Below are positions 51,947 to 63,077 of a DNA stretch of 64,000 nt, one piece after another. The notes beneath the pieces are model-generated. The model did no database searches and was not told the origin of the DNA. It was given only the letters and a program-made list of their open reading frames with translations. The position numbers were made by a program, and so were the translations under genes. The stretch spans positions 1,922,001-1,986,000 of the forward strand of contig JAYXKI010000008.1 of NCBI GenBank assembly GCA_037892935.1, given 5' to 3'. The DNA is from Phlebopus portentosus. Its lineage: Eukaryota > Basidiomycota > Agaricomycetes > Boletales > Boletinellaceae. Positions within the stretch are counted from its first letter, which is position 1. Each line of letters begins with the position of its first letter.

Positions 51947-54304
51947 TCAAAGGATAGATGGGAGAGCGCGGGTTCCATAATCGTGTGATCTAGAACGCCG
52001 CTCATTTCCTAGCAGCGCTAATAAACGGAAAAGCCAATTGCTTCTGAGGAAAGCACTCCCTTCGCGCTCGGAATTGGACGTTTCCATTCTCATTCTCGAC
52101 TGATAATCCGTAGGAGGTACTCTTTCGATTTCCTCACGGGGGGCTTCTTCACGGGCTTCTTCACGGCAACCTCCACTCAAGTACTGTAGTTCCACATTCT
52201 CGCAGAATATAGACAGCATCTTCTTCACACCATTCTTTGTCCAATCCGAATCTTCAGACGAATAGTCATCTGTGTGAGGAACACGCACATATGTACATTA
52301 ATAACAACACAACGACAGTTTGAAAGAGAGCAGTCTCACCGATGTGGTAACTTTTTCCTACATTTTCGAGATCTATGACCTTGTCACTTTCCCATATACC
52401 GAGAAAATCAATGTCCGCGAATTGAGATTTCATTTTTTTCTGTATACCGCATCAGTAACTCATCATGCCCAGATAAATAAGCTCTACCCAAGAATTCGTT
52501 ATGTACGTTATCTCATCCGTCCTGGATCCCTGTAACTCGATGAGCAATATTGTTCGTCAATCAACAGAGTCACACACCCTTCGCCCGCTAATAGGAAGGC
52601 TCAGAAATCTTGTCAACTTTTTCTTGAAAAATCCTAATTGGTTCTCTGTGTCCACTCTCAATGTATATATGATGGTTTCGATACACCCGTCTTGCGGGAT
52701 GGTGTGTGGAATTCCTACCTGCATACCATGTGTGATAAGTACACAACCCAGAGGCATTGTATTTGCATACCCTGACTAGGATTGTAGATAGCATGGCTGC
52801 GACAAGGGCACCGTCCTCTGCACCGAAGACGATGATCCTGTCTCTCGTCTTCTTTTCGACATCGGTAATACCTAGCGCGATGGGGGATTAATAAGTGAAA
52901 TGCGTCAAGAGCGGTTCAACTTACACTTAAGACTAAGATACAGCAGTGCGACGTATAACTGCCGTAGAAGATGAGGCTTGAGTTGGAGGCATGCAAACAA
53001 ATGGCCAGGTGGCAGGTTTGATAAATTCCTGCGCAAAGTGCTGTCAGGCAGGCGTTCTTCCTCCTCTTGTTCAGGAGCAGCCTGGCACCAAATCATCAGT
53101 CCATCCAAATGACAGAAAGAGAAAGAGAAAAATGTACAATATTATATATGCGCGTGTCATCCGTTTCTCGTATATGCATCTGGAAGTCCCTGAGGGGTCG
53201 ACTGTTGAGGTCGTTGATGTCTATTGATATAGGTACGTCAGTCGAATTGAGCTTGTACCTGGCGTTTGTTGCGCCGCTAGAGTCGAAGAAGAGAAAGTGG
53301 GTAGCTCCAGGGATAAAGGATTCATCGCCGTAGAAGTCTATGCCGAGACCCAACTCTTGAGCCAGATCAGTAGCCATTTGGCAGACAAGATGGAGTGAGG
53401 GAGATGATGAATCTGGCGGCGTCTCAGGCTTTTATTATGTATACGTACAGTACGTGATACGTGACTTCCCAACCAACAATCACATGCGTGACACTGCTTT
53501 TTCATTGCGCTTCACAAGTCCCAGTCCCAGTCGGCGACTGTCACCCTGCCAAGATGCTGTCCACCATCATCCAAGCCTCCCAGTCTTTCTGTCACAATAC
53601 CAAACTTCTCTCAACCATTGAGTACAGCTTCGATACCACCACCAAATCAGCAAGCTCTACTCTCACAGTCGACGTTCAACGATCTCATGTCTCTAGGGTC
53701 CTTCGTTGAACTCTTCCTTGCCACTCCAGTATGCGCCTGCGCAAGAGCAGCAAGCGGCGTTTCAGTCACCTATGACAACCAGTCTCACTCCCAACAAGAT
53801 GCGTTTAAAGCGCCCAGTCGACCTAACAACCAACAACGCAAAGCTTCGCGATGCACCAGACCCGGAAGAATTCAGCTCATTCATTAATGTTCGTCGTCCA
53901 TAATAGACAATAATACGCACCACTGAAGGTACCCAAGGATCACGGAAGCGGCAAGCGCTGGGTACTAAGAAAGGCGATGTTGGTTTACCAATCAAAAGCA
54001 ATGCTGCATTGACTGTAGATGTGCGCGTGAATGTTTCCGGGAAAGGAGGCGGCTGAATATACGCACGTATCGTATACGATACGCGCGGAACCCTAATACC
54101 GAGGCCGAGGACAAAAAGTGCAGCAAGTGAGGAGAGGATCAAGATTGGCAGAGGTCGGGGTCGGTGGCGGTGCGCCCGACTTCGAACAAGCCAGGTCGGT
54201 AAGCCGTCGTCGACAGAGGGTGATACCTTTTCCATTGTCGCCGCGATGCCGTCGGCGTCAGGATTATCGGGTCGCGCAACAGGGCTGAGCTCTGCGTCGC
54301 CCAT
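51947..54304 (-). CDS. Unresolved multi-exon gene with one membrane helix at its start
   Basis: The first exon starts MGDAELSPVARPDNPDADG and has a single hydrophobic helix LPILILSSLAALFVLGLGI after a basic stretch (RSRAHRHRPRP), fitting a type II membrane protein. Candidate later exons on the same strand are LAQELGLGIDFYGDESFIPG and LFFDSSGATNARYKLNSTD (about 53377-53230), VEKKTRDRIIVFGAEDGALV (about 52870-52750) and GIPHTIPQDG with YTLRVDTENQLGFFKKKLT (about 52735-52557). The tail could be 52288-51947 (VELQYLSGGCREEAREEAP). Splice sites are plausible but not unique. No family is recognised, and whether all pieces form one gene is uncertain. It is divergent from the F-box gene, with starts 30 bp apart. 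Confidence 0.35.
53530..53905 (+). other. Possible coding fragment overlapping the unresolved gene
   Basis: Plus-strand frames read FNDLMSLGSF and, in another frame, NSSLPLQYAPAQEQQAAFQS, SLTPNKMRLKRPVDLTTNN and DAPDPEEFSSFI. The Gln/Ser/Pro-rich then basic layout resembles a piece of a regulatory protein. It overlaps the end of the first exon of the minus-strand gene and may be another captured fragment. Confidence 0.3.
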
Positions 54305-54334
54305 GTCCTCTCCTTCTATCTCCCATCCTTCTCG

Positions 54335-55119
54335 ATGGCCTCAGCGACATTGACAGCATCGGTTTATCCTTACGTGAAATCTACACGTATAGATACAGAG
54401 AGAGTATTGCTTCGACCGCGACCTTATGAGCGCTTTGGAGGTTTCCTGATTCTTCTTCCTCTGCTCCCGAAACGGGTACCGCTTCCTGCACTCCCGGCTG
54501 AGGTATGGAGGAAAATTATGGCCTTGGCTATGGAAGATGGATCGGGTAATAATAAGGCCCAGAGTGGAGACGAATATGAAACTTCAGAACTCCAGCAGCC
54601 CTCTGTGGAAGTGGGACCTTGCACTCATTTGCAAGGATTTGAAGGTATGTAGTATTCTCCTTCCCTTCATCACTTATTTTCCTCTTTATTGTAGTGCTTC
54701 GTTCTTTGCTTTCGCTAGACTATGGTCTTATGATGAGTTCTTATTCGATTCGAGCCTATCGACAATTTAAACTTGATGACAATGATGTGAGTCAAGAAAG
54801 CAAAGTAATGGAGCACTACAGTAATATCTGGAAGAAATGATTTATCGCTAACCTTTTCCCACTACAGAACGTTGCGCTACCTTTACTTTACGCAGACGTG
54901 AAGCTCAAGAGTCTCCATGCACTTGAGAAATTTACACATTTTCTCCTTTCGTCAGACCAGAAATGGGACTCTATCCGTCGAATACCTTATTCTACACCGG
55001 GAAGATGGGTCCAATTTCTAGACGTCTCCGATCTCGAAATCAACACTCGCTCAGAGTTTTGTCAGGCGGATGGATTATTAACTACACTATTTCCGTTACT
55101 TCCCTTTCTCTCTCGATGA
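54335..55119 (+). pseudogene. F-box protein gene, 5' part, cut by an insertion
   Basis: Contains LPALPAEVWRKIMALAM, the F-box that would bind Skp1 in an SCF ubiquitin ligase. WKWDLALICKDLK, an intron region (about 54643-54868) and ALPLLYADVKLKSLHALEKF follow, then WDSIRRIPYSTPGRWVQFLD and LTTLFPLLPFLSR. In related fungal F-box proteins a long leucine-rich substrate-binding part follows, but here the frame ends exactly where TTTTTTGTCGAGAGACCGG begins. The gene is therefore interrupted by, or truncated at, the hairpin-bounded block to the right. I cannot find the missing 3' part beyond that block. Confidence 0.65.
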
Positions 55120-55120
55120 G

Positions 55121-55197
55121 TTTTTTGTCGAGAGACCGGGCCTGGGTGGGGGTCGCTGATGTAATCGGTCTCTCGACGATCGTCGAGAGACGCCGAG
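55121..55197. repeat. GTCGAGAGACCGG hairpin, left border of the TPR block
   Basis: TTTTTTGTCGAGAGACCGGG is followed by the palindrome GGTCTCTCGACGATC and its mirror (55167-55194). The same GTCGAGAGACCGG core forms both hairpins at 59864-60010 on the far side of the TPR fragment, and CGAGAGAC recurs at 14226 and 60478. Confidence 0.8.
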
Positions 55198-55400
55198 CCC
55201 GCTTACCATAAGCGAAGGGTCCACCTGCCCCTTACGGTGAAGCCGCCTCGGCCCCACTTAGCAAGCCCTCCTGAGCCCCTCGGAGGGCGTGCCGTCGACC
55301 TCTGTGACGGGCACGCTCTCCATGGGGGTTTCCCTTTCCATCTTCGGGCTCTCCATTATTTTTTTTCACGGGGTATGTATTTTTATACTGTAATAAATAA
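55198..55400. other. GC-rich border and ATAA repeat
   Basis: Contains the inverted repeat GCGTGCCGTCGACC...GACGGGCACGC (55287-55317) and then an (AATA)n simple repeat near 55391-55412. No coding sequence. Confidence 0.6.
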
Positions 55401-58400
55401 ATAAATAAATAAAATTAAGACAAATGTATTTCATTTCACATTCCCAAAATCGAACGGCATTGCACGTAAATATCCCCCACCATGCCTTACCGTTTGATTT
55501 GCGCCTTGAGATGCTTCGCTTCACGCCCGCCAGAGCTTTCTGAAGCATACCATCCTTCCATTTCAGCTTCGTCGCAGACTCCATCGTGCTGCGTTCGGTC
55601 GCTGCCTTAAGGGCCTGCTCAAGCTCCTCGCTCGAGATCATGTCCTGCGTGGTACCTAAAGAAGCAGCAGCACCTGCCTTCGCGTCTTCTTACTTAGCCT
55701 CCTTCCGCGTCCTTTCAATCGCAGCCTTCAGTTCCTCCTCATGCTTAGCGGTGAGTCTTGCTTCCAACACACGGAGTTCACTTTGCATGTCGAGCGGCGA
55801 TCTCCGCTGCATCCGCACCCGGATTCTGCAGTTCAGCCCGCAGTTTTTCAGTAGCGGCGGTCACGGCCTGCTTTTGCTCCTGCTTGTATTTCTCCGCGAG
55901 TAACTTGTCCCTCTCCTCACGGAAAGCGGACTAGACAAAATCTAGAGAAATTATTGCTGGTAGTCAAAACTCAGTACACTCACCAAAGCAGCCTCGTGAT
56001 CAGCGGCAGCCTTCATCGGCTAGTAACTTCGCTGACGTCTCTCTCTCCTGGACTGCAGCCGCCAGTTGAGTCTTCAGAGAATCCGATGATGTCGCCACTG
56101 CGGCCTGACTGGCGAGGCGTTCCTTTTCGTCGGACAGGTCCTTGACTTGCTTTCGCAGCTCAGCGACAGCCTCGTTCAACTTGGAATCTGATGATTCAGT
56201 TGCCCAAGTCAGTTGTGAGATTCTTGCCCTAGAGACGAGTATTTCATTCGGAAGTCGGCGAGTGTAGCCTGCATGTCCTCAAGCTGTAAGGTCAGTTGGT
56301 CAGGTCAGCGAAGCGTCTGTTTCAAAAGTGAGCCAAACATACAAGTTTAGTCTAAGCATCCTTCTCGGCAGTGTAAGCCGCCTTCTCTTCCTCAGCTTTA
56401 CGGAGATCGATCTGTAAGTCTTCGATCTCGTCCTTGAGAGCTTGGACGTCATTCGGGTCAATACGATCGTACTAGTCGTTGTCAATAAGCCTTCAAGTAT
56501 AAATACTATAAATACGGATCAGTTAACTTGCCTTCGTAAGAAGCTGAGCATTCCGTTCCTTCCATTGACGGCTCTCGTCTTCAAGCCGTTGAATCTGAGC
56601 ATTCTTGGCATCAAGCTCAGTACGGAGCGTCTTCGCTTCTTCTTTAAGCGGATTCAGTTCTGATTGGAGGTGATTGAGTGTCGTCTCAAGCTGGCGTGCT
56701 TTGCGAGCTTGCGCTTCACTCTCTGCGCGAAGCGTAGCATTGCTTTCACGGAGAATGTTGAGTTGGTTAATCCTGTCCAACAGTTCGGCATGCTCAGCAG
56801 AATTACTGACAGCCTTCGCTGCATCTTCACGCTCCTTTTGAAAGAGTTAGAATGCATTGTAAGGATAAGCAGAACGGTGCGGACGAACATTTGACAGTGC
56901 CGTCCTTGTTTCGTCAAGAGCCTGGCTGAGATGGTCGATCTGTGCCTTTTGTCGTGCATTCTCCTGCTTGGAGAGCTCTAGTTGAAGGTCAACGATTTCC
57001 TTCTCCTTGCGCAGATAGGCTACCACGGAACGCAGCTCCACCACACGGCCATCCACATCATCACCGTCACCCGACTCTGGTACGGTCATGTTTGAATCCG
57101 CAGCTTGACGTATACGAGAGGCCTGTGAACTGACAGACTCCAGGTGCTGGTGAAGCAGGCTATTTTGTGCCGCAAGGTCTTTGCAACTATATTCTTGCTT
57201 AGGGGGGATGTGTGAGGAAGTGAGCAGAACAGCTATGCTTACCGAGCTGTGAGATCTGCAATCTCCTTGTTAAGAACTTCTCGCTGCTGGTTCCAACTAG
57301 CTTCCGGTGCAGTCAAGTTCGCCTGAGCAGTCTCGGCTTGAACCGTCTTCTCGCGTAACGAAGCCCGTGCCTCGCTGAGCTCCTTCTTGAAAGCGTCCAC
57401 GACCTTGATCGACTCGGCATGAGCGACGATTTCGCGAGAATATTTATCTTCAGCGGCCTTTATACAGCAGGTAAGTTCACTGATGCTCTTGACATCATAA
57501 TAGACCCACCTTGGCACGCTCCATCTGCTCTCGTATCTCATTCTCGCGAGATGTTTGATCAGTGCGCGAGGTCATCTCAGCGTTAGTAATATCAACAATC
57601 GTGTCCTCCAGCATCTTCTTGTCCTGAGTGTATGTCTCGCGCTCCTTTTCGAGCGTTTGCTGGAGCTCGCCGTTCTTCGTGTTAAGCCGAGTGATCTCAT
57701 CCTGCAGAGATGATATTTTCTCCTCAAGTGCCTTCCGTTCAGCCTAGATATGATGAAGATCAGTATATGATGCAGAGGACGAATAAACTCCTGTACCTCG
57801 ACTTTAGCGATCTGAGCTTCGGTGGATGCCTTATACTCGTCATGCGTGGCAGACAGTGATTGCAGAGCAGCTTCACTGGCCTGGCTGATTTCCTGGAATT
57901 GCTGCACATGACTGCGGGCAGCGGCAAGATCAACTTCGGCAGCCTTCAATGCGGCCCTACGTGGTATCAAGAAAGTCAATAACCAACTAATACAAAAATG
58001 CGGTCAAACTTACCGGAGTTCGGCGACTTCAACCTTGAGTTCTTGCTCCGAGCTGTCTTCGCCGGCGGGCGGACGTGAAGCGTCACCAGTCGTGACAGTG
58101 ACCGAGGAAGTACGTCGCTCGTAAACGGCAATCTTCTCTTCATTCATCTGCACCTGCTTGACAAGCTCATCCACTCGTTCTTGTAGGTGTTTCCGACTTG
58201 TATCAGCCTCCACAAGAGATTCTCGGGCCTTTGACAAGTTCTCCACGTGCCATAATATTCAATAACGTAGGAGACATTTTCAGAAGTATCTAACTTACGG
58301 AGCGATCAACCTTAGTTCGCAGTTCCTGAACTTCGATATCCTTCTGCAATGAAATTTGTCGGACTGTGTCGCGCTCGCGGGGTAGCTGAGTTCGAAGATC

Positions 58401-59860
58401 CTGACTAAAGCATCAAAAATTGAATGTTATTACGCTAAAGTAAACTTGATATGGGGAACACTTACGCTTGGCCCTCCAGATTATGGATTTGAGACTCGAA
58501 TCTTCGCCTATCGCTGCCGTTCGCCTTGTCAATGTCATTGTGCATTTTCTGCACGTTGGCAATCAAGTCCGCCATACGAGACCGCTCCAGAGACAGAATC
58601 TTGTTCTCATCAATTAGTCGAGTCTGCACATTCTACATCTCGAGTTAATATGAATCACAAGACGAGTAAATTAACGGCTACGCACCTCCCAGATCTTTTT
58701 TTCTGCACGAAGATTGGAGCATTCGTTCCGCAATCGCTCGATCTGAGTATTAGCAGAGGCTAATTCCTCGGCAGCATGGTTGCATGCGATATCCAGACGT
58801 GTGTATTGATCGTGCAATTGTTGGTTCCGTTTCTGCAGATTTTGAGCTTCTCGCTCGTGCATGATGTACTGTTCCTGAGCCATGCGATGTCGCTCTAGCC
58901 CAAATGGTGAGCTTGACCCGTTGAGGACACAAAGAGAATAAACTCACCATTGAGGAATTCAATCCTCGCGTTAGCCTTTGCGAGTGCCGCACCCAGTTGG
59001 CTGGATTCACGCTGGTATTGGAGAACTTCTTCGCGAAGCTTGATAGTACCAACGCCCATTTCTTTTCGGTATGCCTCGAAGTTAGCTCGGAACGGAATTC
59101 CTCGGGCTCCTTCTGTAATTCAGTTGGCTCGCGAACACGTACGTTCACCTGCGGAGACGATGAGCCCGCTTGTTGAGTAGAAGTAGCAGCTGGAAGTGCT
59201 CCGCCCCATTCATAACGAGAAAATCATAGTCTTCAGCGTGTCTCTCTCCTTGATATAAGCCCGAATCGTCGCCTGGTGGCCCGCTTGGGTACTCTCAAGT
59301 TGAGCTTCGGACGGCGTGGTTGCCTCGTCCGCCTCACGAATAGCTTCGTTCGGCTCGTTCTCCGTTCGCGCCTTGTACTCCTGCTCGGCTTTTTTCACTC
59401 TTGCCAAAACCTCCCGGATGAAACTAGCCTTGTCCGTCTGCCGTGGCTCTGGGATCGGCTTATAGAGGACGAGGTTATTCGTAGTGACGCCTTCCACGCT
59501 CGATGCTGGTTGAATAACCTGCATATCTTCATCCGAAGGCAGCGTCGCGTCCAGTAATCGAACCAGTTGAGGAGACGTTTGATTTGCAGGCCAAGATCAT
59601 CAAGCTGCCATTTCTGTAGAGCATCCTTTTCCTTCGTAAGGCTTTGCTTTGAAATGGCTCTCGTCGTCGAAATGATGCACACGTACGAGCCTGTCTTCCC
59701 TGCCCGATGCGTAGCACTTCCCTGAAGGGTGCATGTTCGATGTTGAGTGTGAACATGGAGGTAGGGAGCGACGGGCGACGAGCGACGAGCGCTGAGCGAA
59801 TGGCGGAGGCTGAAGGCAAGCACTTAGATAAGAAAGAAGGAGGGGAAGGGGAGCACGGGA
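55400..59860 (-). pseudogene. TPR/Mlp1 nuclear-pore basket protein, middle fragment
   Basis: A chain of minus-strand exons separated by short introns encodes long coiled coils. The order is QLDDLGLQIKRLLN, TTNNLVLYKPIPE, KLREEVLQYQRESSQLG and ANARIEFLN, then YIMHEREAQNLQKRNQQL, RNECSNLRAEKKIWEV, KERNAQLLTK and YDRIDPNDVQALKDEI. These are landmarks of TPR/Mlp1/Nup211, the filament protein of the nuclear basket that functions in mRNA export and spindle checkpoint anchoring. Only the middle of the gene is present; the N- and C-terminal parts are missing. Frame changes occur, for example between RLLN and VRLLDATLPSDEDM (near 59565) and in LLADE|KAAADHEAAL (near 56015). Introns are kept. The fragment is bounded by GTCGAGAGACCGG hairpins, suggesting transport by a mobile element. 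Confidence 0.8.
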
Positions 59861-59863
59861 CTT

Positions 59864-60010
59864 GGCCTTAGCCGGTCTCTCGACATTCACCAAGTGCTTA
59901 GATTTTTGTCGAGAGACCGGCTAAGGCCCAATCCGCGGATTGCCCAGCCATTAGCCGGTCTCTCGACAATAGCGTAGTGCTCAGATTTTTGTCGAGAGAC
60001 CGGCTAATGG
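59864..60010. repeat. Two hairpins with CCGGTCTCTCGACA arms, right border of the TPR block
   Basis: Hairpin 1 (59864-59928) has 22-bp perfect arms, GGCCTTAGCCGG-TCTCTCGACA and complement. Hairpin 2 (59948-60010) has 21-bp perfect arms starting CCATTAGCCGG. Both loops contain AGTGCT-(T/C)-AGATTTT. The inner core TTAGCCGGTCTCTCGACA is shared, but the outermost 3-4 bases differ between the hairpins while staying complementary. They could be tiny MITEs in tandem or terminal structures of a larger element. Confidence 0.85.
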
Positions 60011-60062
60011 GTGGGAATTTGGAAGACAACTTACGAAATGAGCCCATCAGCATCAAAACCTA

Positions 60063-60096
60063 GCCGACCTGCCGGTCCTTGAGAAGGACCGGCAGC
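60063..60096. repeat. Short hairpin CTGCCGGTCCTT/AAGGACCGGCAG
   Basis: CTGCCGGTCCTT-GAG-AAGGACCGGCAG is a perfect 12-bp-arm hairpin with a 3-base loop. It resembles an intrinsic structure at an element end. Confidence 0.75.
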
Positions 60097-60644
60097 TCCA
60101 AGTCCTGTAGGCTTGTAATACTTGTAAATACCATCCGGCTGCATCCAGTGAGACTTTCTTCAGATTTGTCCTTAGTTTTCAAGCTGTGCAAGCCAGAGCC
60201 AGCAAAGAGAGGCATGAAGGAGCAAAGGAACGCATTCAGAATAGTGTATTGTTTACTGAGCAAAAATGAAATTTTTTTTTTCAGGATGAGGGGGAAAGAA
60301 TTGAAGAAAAAAATGGTGGCTGGCTGGCTGGCTGTATGCACATGCAGCCACACATGTGCATTGATTGAGTGAGTGTGACCGAGAGGGGCCCCCAAATTGG
60401 GAGCGGCTGTGTGGGGCCGCGTGGGGTGCCGCTCGGCAGCCAGGGTCCGAGCGACGATCAGTGATCGCTTAGCTCATCGGTCTCTCGCCACAATCTAAGT
60501 GGTGCATAATTTTGTCAAAAAATTCAATGCATTATTCCATATGACATTTTTGCATAATTTCCTGCCTCCCAACATGGGAGACACCCTAAAGTGATGCATT
60601 ATGAAATATATGCATTATGAACCGATGCATTATGACAATTACGA
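60097..60644. other. Spacer with dispersed repeat and TGCATTATGA motifs
   Basis: 60424-60490 is the reverse complement of 14223-14284 (GCTCGGCAGCCAGGGTCCGAGC; start GTGCCGCTCGG). From 60500 to 60640 the octamer TGCATTAT or GTGCATAAT occurs at least five times, some inverted. No gene is supported. Confidence 0.6.
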
Positions 60645-61017
60645 CTGTACTTGATGAAATGTGCGTGTGCGACTTTTGTCCTCCGGCTCTATCTGAATTA
60701 TTCCGTGTAGGTGTCAAGCGTGTCATGCTTACTACCCGTACAACGCCCGTCCTCACCTATCAAAATCTTCTGCAACGTCTGATTGGCATTCTTGGTGCAA
60801 TCGCGACGCCACGGCACCAAGCCGCTGCAGATGTTTTGCGTGCCCTTGTTGCAAGCGGATATGAGGTCGTTACGACAGATATTGTTCTCAGAAGGATCGG
60901 ATTAGGCTTACAGGAAAACACATCCAATCCACGAGGTGAAGATAGCTGGAAGTGGGAAGACCGGAGTGTATATCTTCTCACTGCTGTCGCGACGGTCGGA
61001 GCTACCGCTCAGGTGAG
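60645..61017 (+). pseudogene. CSE1: CSE1 (exportin-2) fragment, permuted
   Basis: Begins TACTTGATGAAATGTGCG (YLMKC) and continues TYQNLLQRLIGILGAIAT, a segment from the middle of CSE1, the karyopherin that exports importin-alpha. It then passes directly into HQAAADVLRALVASGYEV and EDRSVYLLTAVATVGATAQ, which come earlier in the protein. The order is therefore late-then-early, the junction expected between tandem copies. It ends at a GTGAGG donor beyond which Num1-like sequence follows. Non-functional. Confidence 0.75.
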
Positions 61018-62136
61018 GTGCTCTATTGCGTCGACCTGCATCGTGTTGGACCCAGCAATTCCAGTTTGCATCATCTGCTGCGTCCATCCCTGGCTTGCCG
61101 GCGTCCGGCCCCACAACTCCACTCACTTCGACTCCACCTGTTGTTCAAGCGCTACGCGACGCGACGAACACTGTCACAGCGCGTCCGTTACGTTTCCCTT
61201 CACCGTCATTGCCTGTTAACGCAGATAAGTCTGTGGTGTTGGATGCGGCTCCTACTTCCGACTCTGGACAACGTCAACACACACAGTCACTCACTGCAGC
61301 TTCGCCCGTTGATAGATCCCGTCCACCGACCATAATGCTTCCTCCTCCGCCCAAGGTACCTCCACCATCGAACAGCATGCCTCATCCATCTTTCATTCCT
61401 GAGAAGCGCAGGCCTTCGTCCGCTCTATCCTTCCATCGAGACATGCCTCCACCCCGTCCGTCTTCTCGCCCTCCTCCAGAACTTATTCATCGAGCAACGA
61501 CACCTGTCGGTTCTGTTCTCAACTTGTCTGGAAGGGGTTGTAGCAAACGCCCGTCAACGTGTATCATCTTCCGTCCTACGTCAACCGAAATCTATGAGCA
61601 GTGTGAGGTCTGCTACGAATCCTATCGCTCATGGGCAATTGTCAAGTGCGAGCAGTAACGTGTCGTTTGTGGAGAGACGGCTTCAGTCTGCAGCTTCGCT
61701 CTTATCCGACCAGGAGGACGTTCTTTCACGTCGTTCATCCTTGTCATCCGACTTTCATCATAATGGTGCTTTATCAGACGAAGATGCCGGGGCGACCGTG
61801 CTTAACACGCCTGGTCCAGCAAGTCGTATGGCAGCAACTACCTCGACGGAGCCTACGGTTATACATGCTATCACTCAGACAATGATTGGGGAGTTCCTCC
61901 ACAAACACACGCGGCACGCGATTGGGAAAGGTCACGGAGAGCGGAGACATAAGCGTTTCTTCTGGGTTCATGCTTACACGAAGATGCTATATTGGAGCTC
62001 GGGAGACCCGGGATCTACAAATGTTACGGAGCAGAGTGCAAAGCGCGGTAAGTTTAGGATGTTGCGTCCTGGGGTCTCTACTAAGTATGTGTTTTTCCTT
62101 TATAGCGTATATTGATTCTGTCCGCGTTCGCCTATG
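61018..62136 (+). pseudogene. NUM1: Num1-like PH-domain fragment
   Basis: A Pro/Ser-rich stretch (PPPPKVPPPSNSMPHPSF, SRPPPELIHRATTPVGS) is followed, after a frame change near 61640, by EPTVIHAITQTMIGEFLHK, GERRHKRFFWVHAYTKML and YWSSGDPGSTNV. An intron (GTAAGT...TTATAG, 62047-62105) leads to AYIDSVRV. This matches the PH domain of fungal Num1/ApsA-type cortical anchors, which tether dynein and nuclei at the membrane. The domain breaks off after the first strands, where CSE1 sequence begins. Intron retained; a fragment embedded in the CSE1 array. Confidence 0.7.
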
Positions 62137-63077
62137 ATGGCCTCGTAAGCCAGTCACTCCGTTTTCTTAGTACGTCTATCCGCTCTGGGAATTATCGAGG
62201 AATTTTCGAGAGCCGAGAGACTATCGATGGCCTTGTTGAAGGCGTTGTCGTGCCGAATGTGTCGCTGGGGACTCATGAAGTAGACCCTCTCGAATATGTG
62301 CGTCTTGATCTCACATTTGCTAGTGCGAGTTCGGCCGCGATTGCTGACGGTCCGACTGCAGGAGGAACGACACGGCACCAAGCCGCTGCAGATGTTCTGC
62401 GTGCCCTTGTTGCGAGCGGATATGAGGTAGTACGACAGAAATTGTTCTCAGATAGATCGGATTAAGCTTACAGGAGTACGCTTCCGATCTACGAGGTGAA
62501 GATAACTGGAAGCGGGAAGACCGGAGTGTATACCTACTCACTGCTGTCGCGACGGTCGGAGCTACCGCTCAGGTGAGGTGCTCTATTGCGTCGACCTACC
62601 TCTCTCAGTCTTTAACCATCTCGCAGCAAGGAGTGACGAGCACAAATGCTCTGGTTGACGTCGTAAACGTGTCCAGGACCTACAAGCCGATTCCAGCGCC
62701 GTGCATCCGATCCTTCAAGTCGATTCGATTTGCTTCCTGTACTCTTTCTGAAACCAGGCATGTTTCCGTTCTTCCACACCTCCTGCGCCATCTCGGTTCT
62801 TCCAATTGCGTCATACGCAATCAATCTCTCAATTCTTGAAACTGCGAAATCTATATTTGGACGATGGCGGTCTGAGATGCGCACTGACGAGTTATGCACA
62901 GTCATCAACTTCGTCCCGGCCCAGTTCACAGAACCGTTCCTACAAGTTCTCCGTTACACTGCAGGGATGCTCCTCGACAGTCCATTGTCTCCAAACGAAG
63001 ACGCGGAGACTGTTGCACAAGCAATGTGCTTTCTAGAGTCGAGTCAGGTGGCTCCCCGGAGAAGATTGCGAAAATGA
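62137..63077 (+). pseudogene. CSE1: CSE1 fragment, second unit
   Basis: Encodes LVSQSLRFLSTSIRSGNY, VEGVVVPNVSLGTHEV and DPLEYVRLDLTFAS, then HQAAADVLRALVASGYEV and YLLTAVATVGATAQ. After a GTGAGG...CGCAG intron come GVTSTNALVDVV and, in broken frames, HPILQVDSIRF-like and LPHLLRHLGSSN, ending ESGGSPEKIA. This is the natural CSE1 order. Frame breaks (for example a missing base in AKMTT, near 63072) show it is not coding. Confidence 0.8.

Noticed and set aside
56442..59557. Many plus-strand frames across the TPR fragment
   Set aside because: They are complements of coiled-coil exons on the minus strand, which match TPR/Mlp1 landmarks in order.
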